The notes under the pieces were generated by a model. It ran no database searches. It saw nothing but the letters and a program-made list of their open reading frames with translations, and was not told the DNA's origin. A stretch of DNA of 64,000 bases from Emydura subglobosa (taxonomy: Eukaryota; Chordata; Testudines; Chelidae): positions 39,167,460-39,231,459 of the forward strand of contig ML679970.1 in assembly GCA_007922225.1 (NCBI GenBank), given 5' to 3'. Position 1 is the stretch's first letter; every line of letters begins with the position of its first letter. The translations under genes and the position numbers were made by a program. Below are positions 36,051-49,500 of this stretch, piece by piece.

Positions 36051-37651
36051 TCTTCCTGTACAAAAATTCTTTCACTGCTCCTGTGAGTTGGAACACATCT
36101 TTTATGCTGAAAGGCAATCTTCATCAGAACTATACCAGCTAGGTAAGTCTGTAAAAGATACTTTGTAACATACTTCTATGGTTTCTAGGCAATGCTATAA
36201 GGTCACTGCTCAGTGTTCCATGGCACAGGGCTAAAATTCCTAACTCTTTACACAAAGCTAGTAGTGTGTATTTCATCAATATTTCACATAGAAAGAAAAT
36301 GGGGGGAGTGAACTGAGAGTGAAAAACATTAGCTTGAACATGACTGAGGCTGAGCCCTCTCCAGAGAACCTGTTTGACCCAAAAGATGTATAGCCATTGT
36401 TTGCAAAGTGTTGGTCCTGATCACATCATCTTTTAAGATGTTTGATTGTGTAGGGCATAATTGCACTATTTGTGAAGAGGTTCTCAACCTACCAGTAAGC
36501 CAAGAGGAAAGTTATTAGCTGAACTGAAACAGATAAGTTGTTCCCTGCTGGAAGTGATTTTTCTCATAGTTTTATTATTTTGATTGTTCTGTGGATTCAT
36601 GTTAACACAAATTAATGGTTCATGACTGCTTTAAATCTTCTGCATCGTTAATTTAACATTCCAATAAAGGAACTACAACTTCCCATGAAGAAAAAAGATT
36701 GTCAGCATAGTAATAAAAACTAGAAAACTTTTATATGCATCTCCTATAGAAATTGTATATCCATAACTGCATCACACCAATGAGCTGTGAGATAGTGGCA
36801 GTATCTTACCTAACAGTAATTTCTGTCTGGACTGATCCTTACAGGACACTCTGGGTACTGATAACAATCTGGACATAAAGGCGATATATATATGAATAGC
36901 TTTTAGGTTAATGGCTTTTCTCCTTATGAAATTGGGCTGCAGAGCCAATTTGAAAGATTGCTCATGAAGAAGGGGAAAAGGTGATTTAAAAGATATTGGA
37001 CTCACTTCTAGATTGCCATTCAAATATAGTGCAGGTTTAAAGTGACCACAGTTTATTACTTTGAGGCTAGCGACTCCTATATGAAATGGATTTAATTGGC
37101 TCAGTTCAATGCCCATTGGACAGGCACTCACATAACTAAAACCACCACTATAATTAGCACCTTATTGATAGTGTTATCATAGCTGCTCAGGACTGATTGG
37201 ATATGGAATTCCAAGTGCATGCTGACCTCTAAAATGGTAGTCTTTGCAAGTCAGGGTTGAAGCACATTTGTGAAGCGGGGGAACTTTGCACTTCTCCTGT
37301 TTGTGCTCTGGCTATTCTATGATTAAGCAGAGGACCTTTGTCACCAAGGCTGTCAAGCCTACTCCTTTTACCAGATCTAAATTCACATGAAAGTTATAGA
37401 CAAGATCCTAGAATTTTGCATTAATGGAGGTTGATGTGGTCTCAGGGGTGGACGCTTGTCTAGCAATACAGCATGCCTGCTTGTAGGGACAATAGCTCTG
37501 CAATTCTGGGGATAAACAGGTTAAAAAGTAGAAGAATTTAAAGAAATTAGGAAAGTTTTAAGTTCATGATTAGACATGATAGATCTTAGTGCTTATCTGC
37601 TATAAGGGGAATGTAGGGCACAGCAGAAAGATGATTTCCCATGTACTATAC
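36051..37651. other. No gene recognised
   Basis: No exon, RNA gene or repeat recognised. Confidence 0.4.
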
Positions 37652-37887
37652 AGCAGGGCCCAGATTTTTAAAGGTATTTAGGAATTGTTGCACTCAGAAT
37701 TGCAATGCTTAACTGATTGAAGTGTCTCAAACTCATTTTCAAAAGTGATTTAGGCATCTGGGAGTCTAAATTCCATCAACTGTCAGTGGGATTTTTGGCT
37801 CCCATGTGCCTAAATCCCTTTTGAAAATGAGATTTAGGCTCCTGTGTGCAACAATACTTAAACACCTTTAAAAATCTGGACCCTTGT
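37652..37887. mobile_element. About 236-bp foldback MITE
   Basis: The left arm GGGCCCAGATTTTTAAAGGT, then ATTTAGGAATTGTTGCAC, matches the right arm in reverse complement (GGGTCCAGATTTTTAAAGGT, GTTTAAGTATTGTTGCAC). A second inner pair, TTTTCAAAAGTGATTTAGGC against CTAAATCCCTTTTGAAAATG, extends the foldback. Confidence 0.8.
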
Positions 37888-40277
37888 CACTATCCAGTTG
37901 GGGTACAAAGCTCAGCTACCTTTAAAGCAGCTACAATAGAAAGACTTCAGCTGAGGACAAACTCACAAAAATAAATTGGTCTCTATTCTAATCTCCTTTC
38001 TGAGAAGAATTAATTCTGTCTTCTGCCATCTCCTCCTACCCCTGGATTGAATTTTAGGGGAGAGATGAGCCACTGCAAATATCCTGTCCATGATTCCACA
38101 CCTGTCCCCTACTATCTGGGGTGAGGAAGGAATGGAAAATGTATCCTGAGTTAACTGTACAAACACAGAAGGGAGACTATAAAGGCAAAGAAAAAGCCAC
38201 CTTGGAGACCTAGTTTACAGATAGTTCTTCAGCTACCAACCCAATTTCTAAATTAGTTATTTTAATTTTTTTAATTCTAATATTATTCTAAATTTCTAAA
38301 CAGTACCAGAAAGAAGAAACAGCAAAATATAATTCCATTCTTGAGAAGAGAGAGGCTGAACTATGGTCCAATATTTTAGGTACTTTGCTTCTTCCACATA
38401 TAAAAAGCTCAATTAAATTGCACATTGCAAGGTAATAGATACCTAAAGAGCTTAGTGTTTGATTTCCTACGTGAAGGGCTGATTCCTACTTAGTGTAAAG
38501 GTGCTAATGTGCTTAAAATAAGCTGGATGCATTAGACAATTGTATATAATATTTTCCTTGTACACAGGGATGAGAATACCTATGGACCATTTTAATACCC
38601 TGCTAATGCCTTTGTGGCCATGATAGTGTTATTTAATATCAATTACTAGACACTGACATTTGGTTGGCTCAAAATGTATATTTGTCTCTGCTGAAGCCAA
38701 TTTAGAATTCCTGGCATAGGCATTGTGAACCAGAGAAAAAGCATACTGGGGCCAAAATTGGTTTTGTGGGTTTACTTTGTACTAACTATGGCCTTGTCCT
38801 AATGAAATACACTGTGAATCTTTTTGTTGCTGCTATTCTGATGATCAGAGAATAGACTTAGGTGCTATTTTGAAGTTGCTACCCATTAATTATTTTAATT
38901 AGGTGGTTGCTAGTTTTTCCAGCCATACTGCATTAAGGCTAAGTCATAATAATTATGGTTCTGTGTTGGCTAGCACCATAACCAGCCACAAAAAATGAGT
39001 GAGTTTTGGTTTTAGCCCTAGCCACAAGCAATCAGACCAGGTCTATCAACATGCTGGGATCTGAATGACTCAGTTTGCACAGATCTAGTCTTCGACCCAC
39101 CACAAGTCCCCCTGATATTTCCTTTCACCCAAACTAGGAACCACTCCAAACACCATTTTAATCTTCTGGTAGGACCCATAGCCTGACCACTCCTTCTTCC
39201 CCTGCTACTCTCTCCTGGGACAAGGTGATTTTTCTTTGGCTGCGCCGCTCTGCCTGATCCCCTAGCCTCAGGGGAACCACAGAGTTGCAAAGTGAGAGTA
39301 GTCCAGATCCTATGCTAAATGCATAAAGTATCCCATGAACCTTAATAGCAACACGTTTCCCAGCAAGTTGTGCTTAGGGATTGAGTGGCCTAGTGAGCAT
39401 GCAGTTGCTAGGGATCCCAGAGGATTTTCTCTCTACTATCCTAAGACATATGAGGAGCCATCTGCGCCTGCCTGCAACAGGAATGGAAGAGAGTGTATTT
39501 CCCTTTCTGCTGCTCCATGTATTGTAGAAGTGTCACTCAGCTTCCTGCCCCTCAAAGACTCTTCTGAATTTGGCAAGGATAGTGGCCTGAGCTAGAGGCT
39601 TTCTTGAAGCAAGAAAATTGGGCTTATTCCCCCAGTGGCCTTAGATGAGACCAAGCAAATCTGTTCACTTTTGTTTATAAGCTACAGTTCAGGCTATTAT
39701 TTTTTCCAAGGGTTGCCCAGAAGTAATCCAATTGTTACAATGTTTGTGTTGCAAACTATGCAGGGGAATGTTTATTTTTCTCTCCTAATGTAATGTTTTC
39801 TATACATAACCATTTTTAACACCACTATATGGATTCTTCCCCCACATCATGTATTTTGATTATTTGTTTTAATTTTTATACCTTTGAGGGATCCAGCATG
39901 GTCTGCTATATTTTAGCAACTGTCATTGGGTCTATTTATAAAGATAAACCTTGCCCCATTCAAGCGTAAGCATTTTTATATGCTGTCCTGTTTTGATTAA
40001 TCTCTTTATAGAGCCAGTGGTGCTGGAACTAGGGTGCTGCCACATCCTGTGGCTTGAAGTAGTAATAACAAACACCAACTACATGGCTTCCAGGATATCT
40101 ATTATCAGCACCTCCACTGTAAAAATTGTTCCAGCCTCCCCTGTATAGCGCTAGCTGTATACTCAATCAGTCTGGGGGTTTTCCCCCTCATCAGGCTCTC
40201 TGATGTATACAATGCCTTGTTGTTGTTGTTCTTTTTTTAAAAAGTTTCCTTCTATCATATTTATCTTTATTTTCCTA
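37888..40277. other. No gene recognised
   Basis: No exon, RNA gene or repeat recognised. Confidence 0.4.
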
Positions 40278-40456
40278 GTTAAGCTCTGGAATGAGCTTTC
40301 TACAGAGGCTGGTAGAATCCCCATCATTGGAGGTTTTAAAGACCAGGTTAGACAAGCACCTGTCAAGGATAGTCTATGTTTACTTAGTTGCACCTCAGGA
40401 TAGGACAGATGCGTTAGATGACTTCCTGAGGCCCCTTCCAGTCTTACATTTCTGAT
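40278..40456 (+). mobile_element. CR1 LINE 3' end
   Basis: AAGCTCTGGAATGAGCTTTC, CCCCATCATTGGAGGTTTTA, CCAGGTTAGACAAGCACCTG, TTAGATGACTTCCTGAGGCC and CCTTCCAGTCTTACATTTCT: the last C-terminal codons and 3' tail of CR1. Confidence 0.9.
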
Positions 40457-40636
40457 TCCTTGATCTTATATTCCTTCAAACCTTTCCCTGGGCTGTGCAT
40501 ACCAGCTTTACATCTCTCTTTGAGTCTCTTTGCCTAGTTAATTATCCTCTTAATCTTAATGAACCCCCCTTCTTCCCTTCCCACCCTTGGTTCTGGATCA
40601 GCCCACTCCTCTGTTTTTTTGCTTCCTATAGCACTT

Positions 40637-41408
40637 GGCTCTGATCCACAAAGGTACTTAGGTCCCTATGTCCCATTTTAGGCTCCACTGCGATCCACAA
40701 AACTTGCCAAACACTCTAGGGGTCCTAAACTTACTCAGCACTTAAGTTTTCAGGTATAAGTTCCTTTGATTCCTAAATGTCTGCCACCAGATACATGCAC
40801 TGTTGCCTCCATCTAGGCATCTGGCTGCTTAGCTCTCCCTTAAGCCCAGGAGCAATCCACCAACTGGAGGAAGATAGGCAGACATGCCTGTCTCACATGT
40901 GGGACCCAATCTGGTAGGTGCACTCAGAGGCTACTTACTAGATCAGGTCCCATTCAAAATCTGGCAGGAAGATGAGGAGGTGATGCTACCACTGCCTGTT
41001 TTATAACTTTTAGCCCAGTGGCTGGCACACTTGCCTGGCATGTGGGAGGCCCAAGTTCAATTCCTCCCATCTGGCTGAGGGGGAGAAAAGATTTGAACTA
41101 GGGTCTTCCACCTCTCAGGAGAGTTCTCTAACCACAGAGTTATGGGATAGTATGATGTGGGGCTCCCTCGGTCTCTCCTGTTGAAGCTATTCCACTGTAC
41201 ATAAATAATGAAAGAAATAGTCATTGGAGCAGAGAGACTTTGGGTCTCCCACCTCCAAGGTGGGTGCCCTAATCACCAGGCTGCACTGTCATTAGGACAA
41301 AGAAAGGGAATGGGAATGACCATTTGACTGGCATAAATACTTAAATAGTCATTGAGCCAGGGGAGGGGAGGCATTTCAATGCCTAAGTCCCATTGTGGAT
41401 TTAGGCCC
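40637..41408. mobile_element. About 770-bp element with terminal inverted repeats and three tRNA-like modules
   Basis: Ends: left GGCTCTGATCCACAAAGGTA then CTTAGG; right (reverse complement) GGGCCTAAATCCACAATGGG then ACTTAGG. Inside are three related tRNA-like stretches. Module 1 is on plus (41,010-41,075) with B box GTTCAATTCC at 41,055-41,064. Module 2 is on minus (41,090-41,150) with A-box-like TGTGGTTAGAG (41,126-41,136) and B-box-like GTTCAAATC. Module 3 is on minus (41,231-41,292) and lacks a B box. All three share GTGGnAGnCCC before the B-box position. None folds convincingly as a real tRNA. Confidence 0.6.
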
Positions 41409-44400
41409 AAGCCTCTTCTCTAGTCACACAGGCCCCTCTTTAATATTTAATAGCACATGATTAAAAGAGAGTAGTTGCCAACTTCAATGGTCTTAAATTA
41501 CATAACTAATAATAAATTTGGGATCACTCAGGTAAATCCCAATTTTAGGACCACTCATGAATTGAGTGGTTATAGGAGTGAAGTATGAGCTGGTTTATTA
41601 GATGAGTTTTTGCTGTGAATGTACTCCTACCTACATGGATAACTTTTTTGAGTATATAATTTACTGTTTGAAAATTCTGTAGTTACAATATAGGTGCTGG
41701 TTTCTTTTTTAATCGTATAGTCTTTTTTAAAAGAAAAAAAATCAAACATACTTTGAGAGTTTTCTGCTTGTCTCATGCACTTAAAAGCTGAGCAGAATTT
41801 CCCATGTCTCAAATTAAGTCAGTTGATTGCATCTAGTTTGACTGTTTCCTCAATATAGAAGTCACCAGGTAGCAACAGCTATAATTAAATTCTGATCAGG
41901 AGTTCAATGACAATACCCTACCTCTTGACCTGCTTTCAGTTTCTCATAGCTTCTCATAGCATTTTTGTTGTTCATCCTTCATCACCCAAACGTAACATTT
42001 TTTCTTATGCAAAATATACAAAAAAAAAAAAACTCTTCACTGGTTAGCCCAGACTCTGCAGGCTCACTCAGCTGGTTCCATTCCCCCTTTAATTAGAACT
42101 CCAGTAGCAGGGGGCTGTCTTAATCCTCAGTGCTCCACCAGCACCCTGTCATAACCTCAGTGTATCATGTGCAAAACATAATAGTATTTTTTTTTAACCT
42201 CACAGGGGTGTTATGCAAATGAATACACTGATGGTTACTGCAGTGATGGAAGCCACGGCAGCAGCGAAAGCTAGCAGGTATATTCTTATGAAAGCCTCTC
42301 TGTCCCCCCTCAGCACCTTCTACTGGCACTAGCCCTCCCAGTTTTGGCACAACAGAGAAATTAAGACATAAAACTTGTTATATGGCTTCTTTCCAAGTGT
42401 TTCTGTAATGCGGGGACATTCATAAACAACTGTGTGCTCTTCGCTGCTCACCAACCAGCCATTCCTTTCAAACAGACCACTCAGATCCTTGTAGGTGCTC
42501 TTTGATTCTACTGGCTTTGGTGTTCTGTTCCCCTTAGCAACAAACTGCTCCATCAGCTAGCTATTCTAGGAGGAATTCACAAGTGTAGGCATGGTGGAAT
42601 GGTTGTGTTTTGGCAAAAAACCTAGTAGCCTCAATACACAGCCCACCTACAGTTTTTTTTCCCTCCCAGTATGTAATTGTACCTATGAGTCATTTTATTA
42701 TTCCAAAGAGAAGGATAGAAAACAAGTGAACAAATACACTATTTCACAACTGTCTGTCTGTACTATTTACTTCTCTGCTAACAAACGAACAGCTAAAACA
42801 AAATTATTCTAATTGGCAGCAGCTTCAAAGGGCATTATCTGCTCTTTGTGAATAGCTGCCACATGGCTCCGGCCAAGGATTGCACTGTATTGTCAGATGA
42901 TGATATTTATGGCTCACAACTAAAACGGCAGTATAACAGAAATTTTTCCAAGGAAAACAGTATGAGGAAACCTATCTCCAAATCAAGGAATAGAGCGTAT
43001 ATAACAAAATTTCCAAAATGACTGCATCTTTTCTTTACAAAAACCACTAAACAATGACATACACAAAGGAATTAGAGATAGAGCTCTAATATTGTCAGGC
43101 AAGGATCAAGCCTGTTCTCCAGTTCATGGCAAGATTGGTCTTTTACTTTGCATGCAGCAAGTCATGTGATTAAACAGACGCTCTGTGTGGTTTTTTTGAG
43201 TACATTGTATATACATGGACAGGGAGGGGTAGGGAACATGGTTGAGTGAGACATTTCTTAAGCATAAATTATACAAGCAACTGCTTGAAACCTCCTATGC
43301 TCTCATGCACTCTCTCCCTCAGCACACATGGCAGTACTCCCTCCCCTCCTCCTGTGGTATCTTCTGTAGTTTTTCCTTCTGGCGGTGAGGCTGATACTAA
43401 CCATGTCTTGAAGGGCCCCAGGCAATGACTTCAGTTACTTGACACTCAGTTTCTACCCCTTCCTCCATGCAAGTACAGTATGTTGACCTCAGCTTCCCCA
43501 TCACCTGAGAGGAAGGAAGCCAAAACCCTTTGAATCAGAGGTCTAGCTATGTTGCCATCAAGTAATGTTCCTTCTCCCTGGTGGCTTGGAGATAGCAGTT
43601 TCCTAAGAGAGGAGTCAGCATAACTCCCACCAGGAATGCCTCGGTGCTGTCACTCTGTTGATGGAAGCAGCTCTTCACTTTTATCAGTTTTCTCTCCTGC
43701 AGGTATAGCATGGGGATTACTAGACTGATCCTGCAGCCCAGCTTTGTGGCCTCATTGAAGTGCTGCAGGATATCTATGAGCTTCTTTGTGAATAGCCAGT
43801 GGGAGAGTGATATGCACAGCCTGGTGTCTGTGCTCATATGGAACCATTAATATAGAAAACTTGCATTGCTGCTGTCTGATCAGACAGGTCTCTTTGTGCT
43901 GCATTGCACCAGCTGAAATGGGTACAGATCTTCCTGCTCATCCCATTATCCATTGCATAAACCCAACAGAGATTGTGGGGCCTTAACTACTCCTCTGACA
44001 ACATGCAGTTTATCCAGGATGTTCCTGGAGATATTTTTCAAACCTACACATGGACAGAATGGCATGCTGTTGACTGAGTGTGTATGTGTTGTCAGTGTTG
44101 CTTCTAGTTTATCTGCTGCTGCTGACCCACTGGGCCATAACAGACACATGAATTGTCTGACAACTGGTCCACGTCAGTGGTCAGGTGAAATTTCCCACCT
44201 TTGCAGTTACTCAGGGCACACCATACTGCTACAGATCCAGCACTGCTTTTTTCGCAAAATAATAGTAGCTAGGTATCTGCCATCTGGGAGTAGCTGCAGC
44301 CATAAACCCTCTCAAGCCCTCACCCAGCACCAAGCTAAGAAAAGTCCATGGCCTGCATTCTAACACGTGCTGTGGTCAGCTACATGGCCTTAAGGTGGCT

Positions 44401-45325
44401 ATGAACACACCTTGCTATGGTCTGGTGAACTTAGCTAACTGGTTGTGTCAGCCTCTGCTCTGTAGTAGACTCAGTGCCTGTTTGCTTTTCTGCTGATCTA
44501 GCCTACTGCTGCATGTGTGCTTTGTGATTATGTTCATTGTGTTTCAGCCTTGCTGATGTTTCCAATCTTTTGGGATCATAACTCAGACTGACCCTACCAC
44601 TGCAAAGCTGGCACTGGTACAGTCCCCAGAATCAACTTACAAATGTTGCCAAACCCAGGAGGACGTCTGCTTAATGTGTTTTTTAGGGGTGGGTTGGGCA
44701 ATTGTAGTGGGTAACTGTTGTTGCTGAGAGATGCTGTGTAGGAGCACTGCTTTCCCCTCTCACTGTTCCCACCAGAACCACATCCAACAAAGATGGAGAC
44801 AATTATTCCACCTGTCCCCACCTGGGAGCTGTGACTGACAACTACATCCTTTCCAGAACTGAAATAGTGGAGCAAAGTTTTAGAGGGATCTGTAGCTGAT
44901 AGTGTCTGGGCATTAACATGCTAGAAATCAAGCTCTAGAAAAGAAACCACCTCATATGGTACTTGAATAACTGGAGCTGTAGAAACTTCCTCCTCACTAC
45001 TCTCCCCACCACCTGCATCTTGTCTGGTCAAGTGTACCCCCCAGGGGAATATTCCTCTGTGGAAGAGCTGCCTGCCTCAGGCAAAATGGATTCTGCTGAT
45101 TCCTCTTAGCAATCTGGTTCCCCACTTACTGGGAATCCCCCCACACTTACTGGGATTCATGGTGCAGAGCATCCACAACAGCTTCTCTACTGAGCAAGCC
45201 CATGCCTTAATAGCTGGTCATTTTTCCAAGCTAAATTGTTCCATTGAAGATGGAACTCATCCTGGGATCTGCTGGTTCCACTCACACAGGTCCAGTGGCT
45301 ATAGGCTAGTGGGAATTTCAGAAAG
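41409..45325. other. No gene recognised; possible unclassified element 43.5-45.3 kb
   Basis: From about 43,540 to 45,320 composition is more GC-rich and several uninterrupted frames occur, for example minus 43,547-43,837 and minus 44,594-44,875. This may be the decayed inside of a DNA transposon, but I found no matching ends or motif, so no function is assigned. Nothing recognised in 41.4-43.5 kb beyond an A run near 42,019. Confidence 0.3.
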
Positions 45326-45329
45326 TAGT

Positions 45330-46549
45330 TGACAAGGTTCCCTCACCAAAGGCTCTTAAAGCAAAGTAAGCAGTCATGATATAACAGGGATGGTCCTCTC
45401 GGGGACAGTAACTGGTTAATAGATAGGAAACAAAGGACAGGAATAAATGGTCAGTTTTCACAATGGAGAGAAGTAAACAGTAGATCCCCCAAGGACCTGT
45501 GTTGTTCAACATATTCAGAAGTGATCTGGAAAAAGGGGTAAGGAGTGAGGTGGCAAAATTTGCAGATAATACAAAATTAAACTAGCTAAGTCCAAAGCTG
45601 ACTGCAAAGTTTTACAAAGGAATTCTACAAAACTGGGTAACACAACGGCAGATGATATAGAATGTTGATAAGTGCAAATGCACATTGGATAACTTAATTC
45701 CAAATATACATACAAAATGATGGGGTCTAAAGTAGCTGTTACCACTCAAGAAAGATCTTGGAGTCACTGTGGATAGTTCTCTGAAAATCTCTGCTTAATG
45801 TGAAATAACCGTCAAAAAAGCGCTAAACAATGTTAAAAACCATTAGGAAAGGGATAGATAATGAAACAGAAAATATAATGCCACCCTATAAATCCCTGGT
45901 ACACCCATACCTTGACTACTGCATGCATTTCTGGTTGCCTAATCTCAAAAAAAAATTATAATTGGAAAAAGTACAGAGACAGACAAAAGTGATTAGGGAT
46001 ATAGAACAGCTTTCATATAAGGAGAGATTAAAAGGACTGGGGCCGTCCAGTTTAGAAAGGAGATGACTGGGGGGATATGATAGTGGTCTATAAAATCATG
46101 ACTGGTGTGGAGAGAGTGTTTGTTATTTATGCCTTCACATAACACAAGAACCAGGAGTCATCCAATTAAATTAATTAGTATTAGGTTGAAAAACAAACAT
46201 AAGGAAGCACCTCTTCACACACACAGTCAACTTGTGAAACTCATTGCCACAGGTTATTGTGAAGGCCAGAATCATAACTGAGTTCAAAACCTAATTAAAA
46301 TAAGTTCATGGATGCCTACCAACAAGTCCATCAAAAGCTATTAGGCTAGGTGGTCAGAGACCTAACTGCATGCTCTGAGTGTCCCTAAAACTTCTGACTG
46401 TAGCTACTAGGACTGGATGGATCACTTGCTAATTGCCCTGTACTGTTCATTCCCTCCGAAGCCTCTGGCACTGGACACTATCAGAAGATGGGATACTGGG
46501 CTAGATGGCCCATAGCTCTGATCCAGCATGGGTATTCTTATGTTCTTAC
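45330..46549 (+). pseudogene. CR1 LINE remnant, RT to 3' end
   Basis: Reverse-transcriptase motif remnants around 45,480-45,590 (RSPQGPVLFNIF, SDLEKGVRSEVAKFADNTKL, with Asn replacing the second catalytic Asp). Then a CR1 C-terminal region and 3' UTR, ending with CTGGGCTAGATGGCCCATAG and ATTCTTATGTTCTT. Frames are broken throughout. Length about 1.2 kb, 5'-truncated. Confidence 0.85.
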
Positions 46550-46554
46550 AAGTC

Positions 46555-49500
46555 TCTGTGAGGAATGTGGCAATGTCGTTTATAGTGGGAGCAGTGTTAG
46601 AAAGAGACCTTTTTATTGTTTGGAGAGTCAGACAGCTGCTGAGTGTGACCTGGACTGCTTTTGTTCCCTTTTCAAATCTTTCAGAGTAGGGGGGCAGGCT
46701 TTGTCTAGTGAAACCAATGAACATACCCTGTTTCACAGAAGCTCAGAGCAGCTGTGGAGGCCAGAGATACACAATAGTTGGCAATTATTGCTTCCTTTCA
46801 CCAAAGATGCAAGTTCACAGTCATGCAATCATAGCTCACTCAAAGGCTCAGCCTGGCACTAAACAGAGAGCTCCTGCTCACTCTGTGACATCATGTGTCA
46901 ACTGAACTAATCTGAAGCAATGTGCAGTCAGATCCAGTGAAAGACCACACTGGGAAATATGTAACAAGTCAATCCCAGTATCCACTACCCTGAAATGAAG
47001 TTTTTCCACATCAAGTCAAAAAGAAACAATAAAATGAAAGTAAATGGATGAAGAAAGTTGGAATGAACAGAATAAGAAAGTCAGATTAAAATGATAAAGT
47101 TGGAACAAAATACTCCATTGTCATTCAAATCATGTCAAGTTTCCCACTGAAATAGTCGTGGTCTTATGAAACATTTTGATGAAGCAGCACTGACAGAAAA
47201 CTGTTCTGTCAAAGAGTTTTCAACCAGATCTAGTGATTTATGTATTTGTTATAGCAACTGCTAGTGCTTTCATGAAATAGGTCCATCTCTGTAAAGCCAT
47301 GGATCTGGGACACTCACCAGTGCTTGGACATTTCATACAGAGGCCTTGTGCTTTCACGGTTTCTTCACCTCTCCCTTTTTCCACAGGTGGTGCTGTGCAC
47401 CTGAAAGTAACCAATCCTTCCATCCCACAGTCTTGGGTTTCTTATGGTAAGATAATTGCTGTTAGGGACAACATTCTTACAGAGTGACCCTGAGGAAGCT
47501 GTCACAGAGGAACTATCCCTCACTCTCCCAATATCCAAAGCTCTAACTGGGTTGAATTAATTGGGAGAGTCATCCATTGTCTCGGGGCTTGGTATGCAAG
47601 TGCAGCGATGGTAGAGGAGGGGCTCAGGAACTTGGCATGGCATAGGGCTAAACCTCCCATTCCTAAATATTTTGGGCTTTACCTCCTTGCTACTCTGCCT
47701 ATAACATAGAGTTCAAAAAAGAGAGAAGAGATGGAGAGGCAGCATCTGAGTCAAAACAAAGATAAAGAGACATGACAGAATAAGTCTCAGGCATGAGACG
47801 AACTACATAAATCTTCTTCCAGGTCAGAAATTTGCAAGGTTGACAAATGATCAATAAAAAGGGAAGGTCCACTTTGCCTGATCATATATCTTTCTTTAAG
47901 AGCAAAGAGAGAGCACCCAAGTAACTTTGGGAGAGTGGGACTGTATCTGATAACTGAACAAATGCACTGTCCATATGTTATCAGCTACTCTAAAAATTGA
48001 GCCTGATTATTAGGTCAATGATGGTATTTACTCAAAGGGCTCATTCACACCCATAAGGCACAGCCTTGCATTACAATTCTCCAGAAATAGGTGGAATACA
48101 TTTTGTACCTGTCCTTAGGGAGATTTAATTCTGAATTCAGGAACTGCTCTAAGATGGGGCAACAGCTAATATCCTAACCAGAATTTTCCTGGTTCATTAC
48201 TGAAGTAATACATTTTAGATTTAAAACTGTGAGGTTCCCCTCCTCCCCCCAGTGTTTCTACACCAACACATTTTATTCTAATTTTAGTCTTTTGAGAAGT
48301 TTCTCTTCCAGATCTACCCACCCTTTTTCACATTTAAATAATTTTCAGTTTCAGAGAACTCAGTTTTAGTGGGTGTTTCAGTAGCTGTGCAATAAGAAAT
48401 GTCTCCCAAGAACAGCTTTCCAAGCTTCTCAAAGCGGTAAGCAGGGAAATTCAGGACAGCAATTATAGTGCAAATAACCATCCCATTTAATTGCAAGGAC
48501 CTGAATTAAGCTGATGAAACAAAAAAGCAGGGACCTGTTAATGAATAAAGTGATTAGAAGTGGTTGTGAAACAAAATACATTTGTAATTAACTTCAATAC
48601 ATTGGAATGCAGCACAAATCAATTCTATAAGAAAACCACTTTTTCCCACTTTTTGGATTCTTTATGCCCCACACTGCCCATGATTGGCACTCTTACTTTA
48701 TAGAATTCAATCGTATAGGCCAATGTAAAAATGAAAAATAGTACCCCATCCACTTGACAATGTTGGTCCCAATTTCCAGGGGGAAATTAAGCTTTGCTTC
48801 ACGTTGGACTTAGAAGGTGGAGTGGTACCCATACCATCTTTGAGTTCCACCTCTCCTTTGGTCAAATAGGGGATAGGCTGGTTCATGGTGATTCTTATAG
48901 CTGTTTCAAGACTATTCGCTATGCCTGACCGACTATAGCCTCAAAGATTCAGGGATTGCTGGAATGCAGTAGCACTCCCTCCCCTTACCTGTCTCTACTC
49001 TCTACAACACAGGAGGTGGTGAAGGGAAGCCACTGATGCTGCCTTCATCTGCCTGGGGATTCCCTCATGAAAGGGAAGCCACAGTTGGATGGCTTGATGG
49101 CACCTTTTTGCTGCTGGAGCATGTAAAGGGGCACAGCAAAGCCAACAATCTGATATTATGAGGTAACAAGAGTAAAACGGGAAAAACAAACAATAATAAT
49201 AAAAAATTAGAAATCCCTCCTGCTAGGCAGGGGAAGACTGGAAAGACAAGTAGAACTGCATTGGACAAGGACCCTGGCACCTGGATTGAGACACCAAGGA
49301 ATGTCTCAGCCAGACGCAAGAAAACACAGAAGAAAACGTCAAAGAACAGTAGTGCTTCATAATCCAACTGCCACTGTCTTCCTCCAGTGATATGCTTATA
49401 GTATATTTTGGATTTAGAAGTGGTTAGTACAGTTAAGATTCCAAACTCTTGAGGAGTCCTGGGTATCTGAATCCAAGATGAGCATGTAATTTCTTGAATG

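Noticed and set aside
41010..41150. Possible tRNA genes
   Set aside because: A/B-box words are present but no full cloverleaf with paired acceptor stem, and related modules recur within one repeat.
49065..49367. 100-codon hydrophobic minus-strand ORF resembling a membrane protein
   Set aside because: Hydrophobicity comes from A-rich plus strand; no start context, splice sites or homologue recognised.
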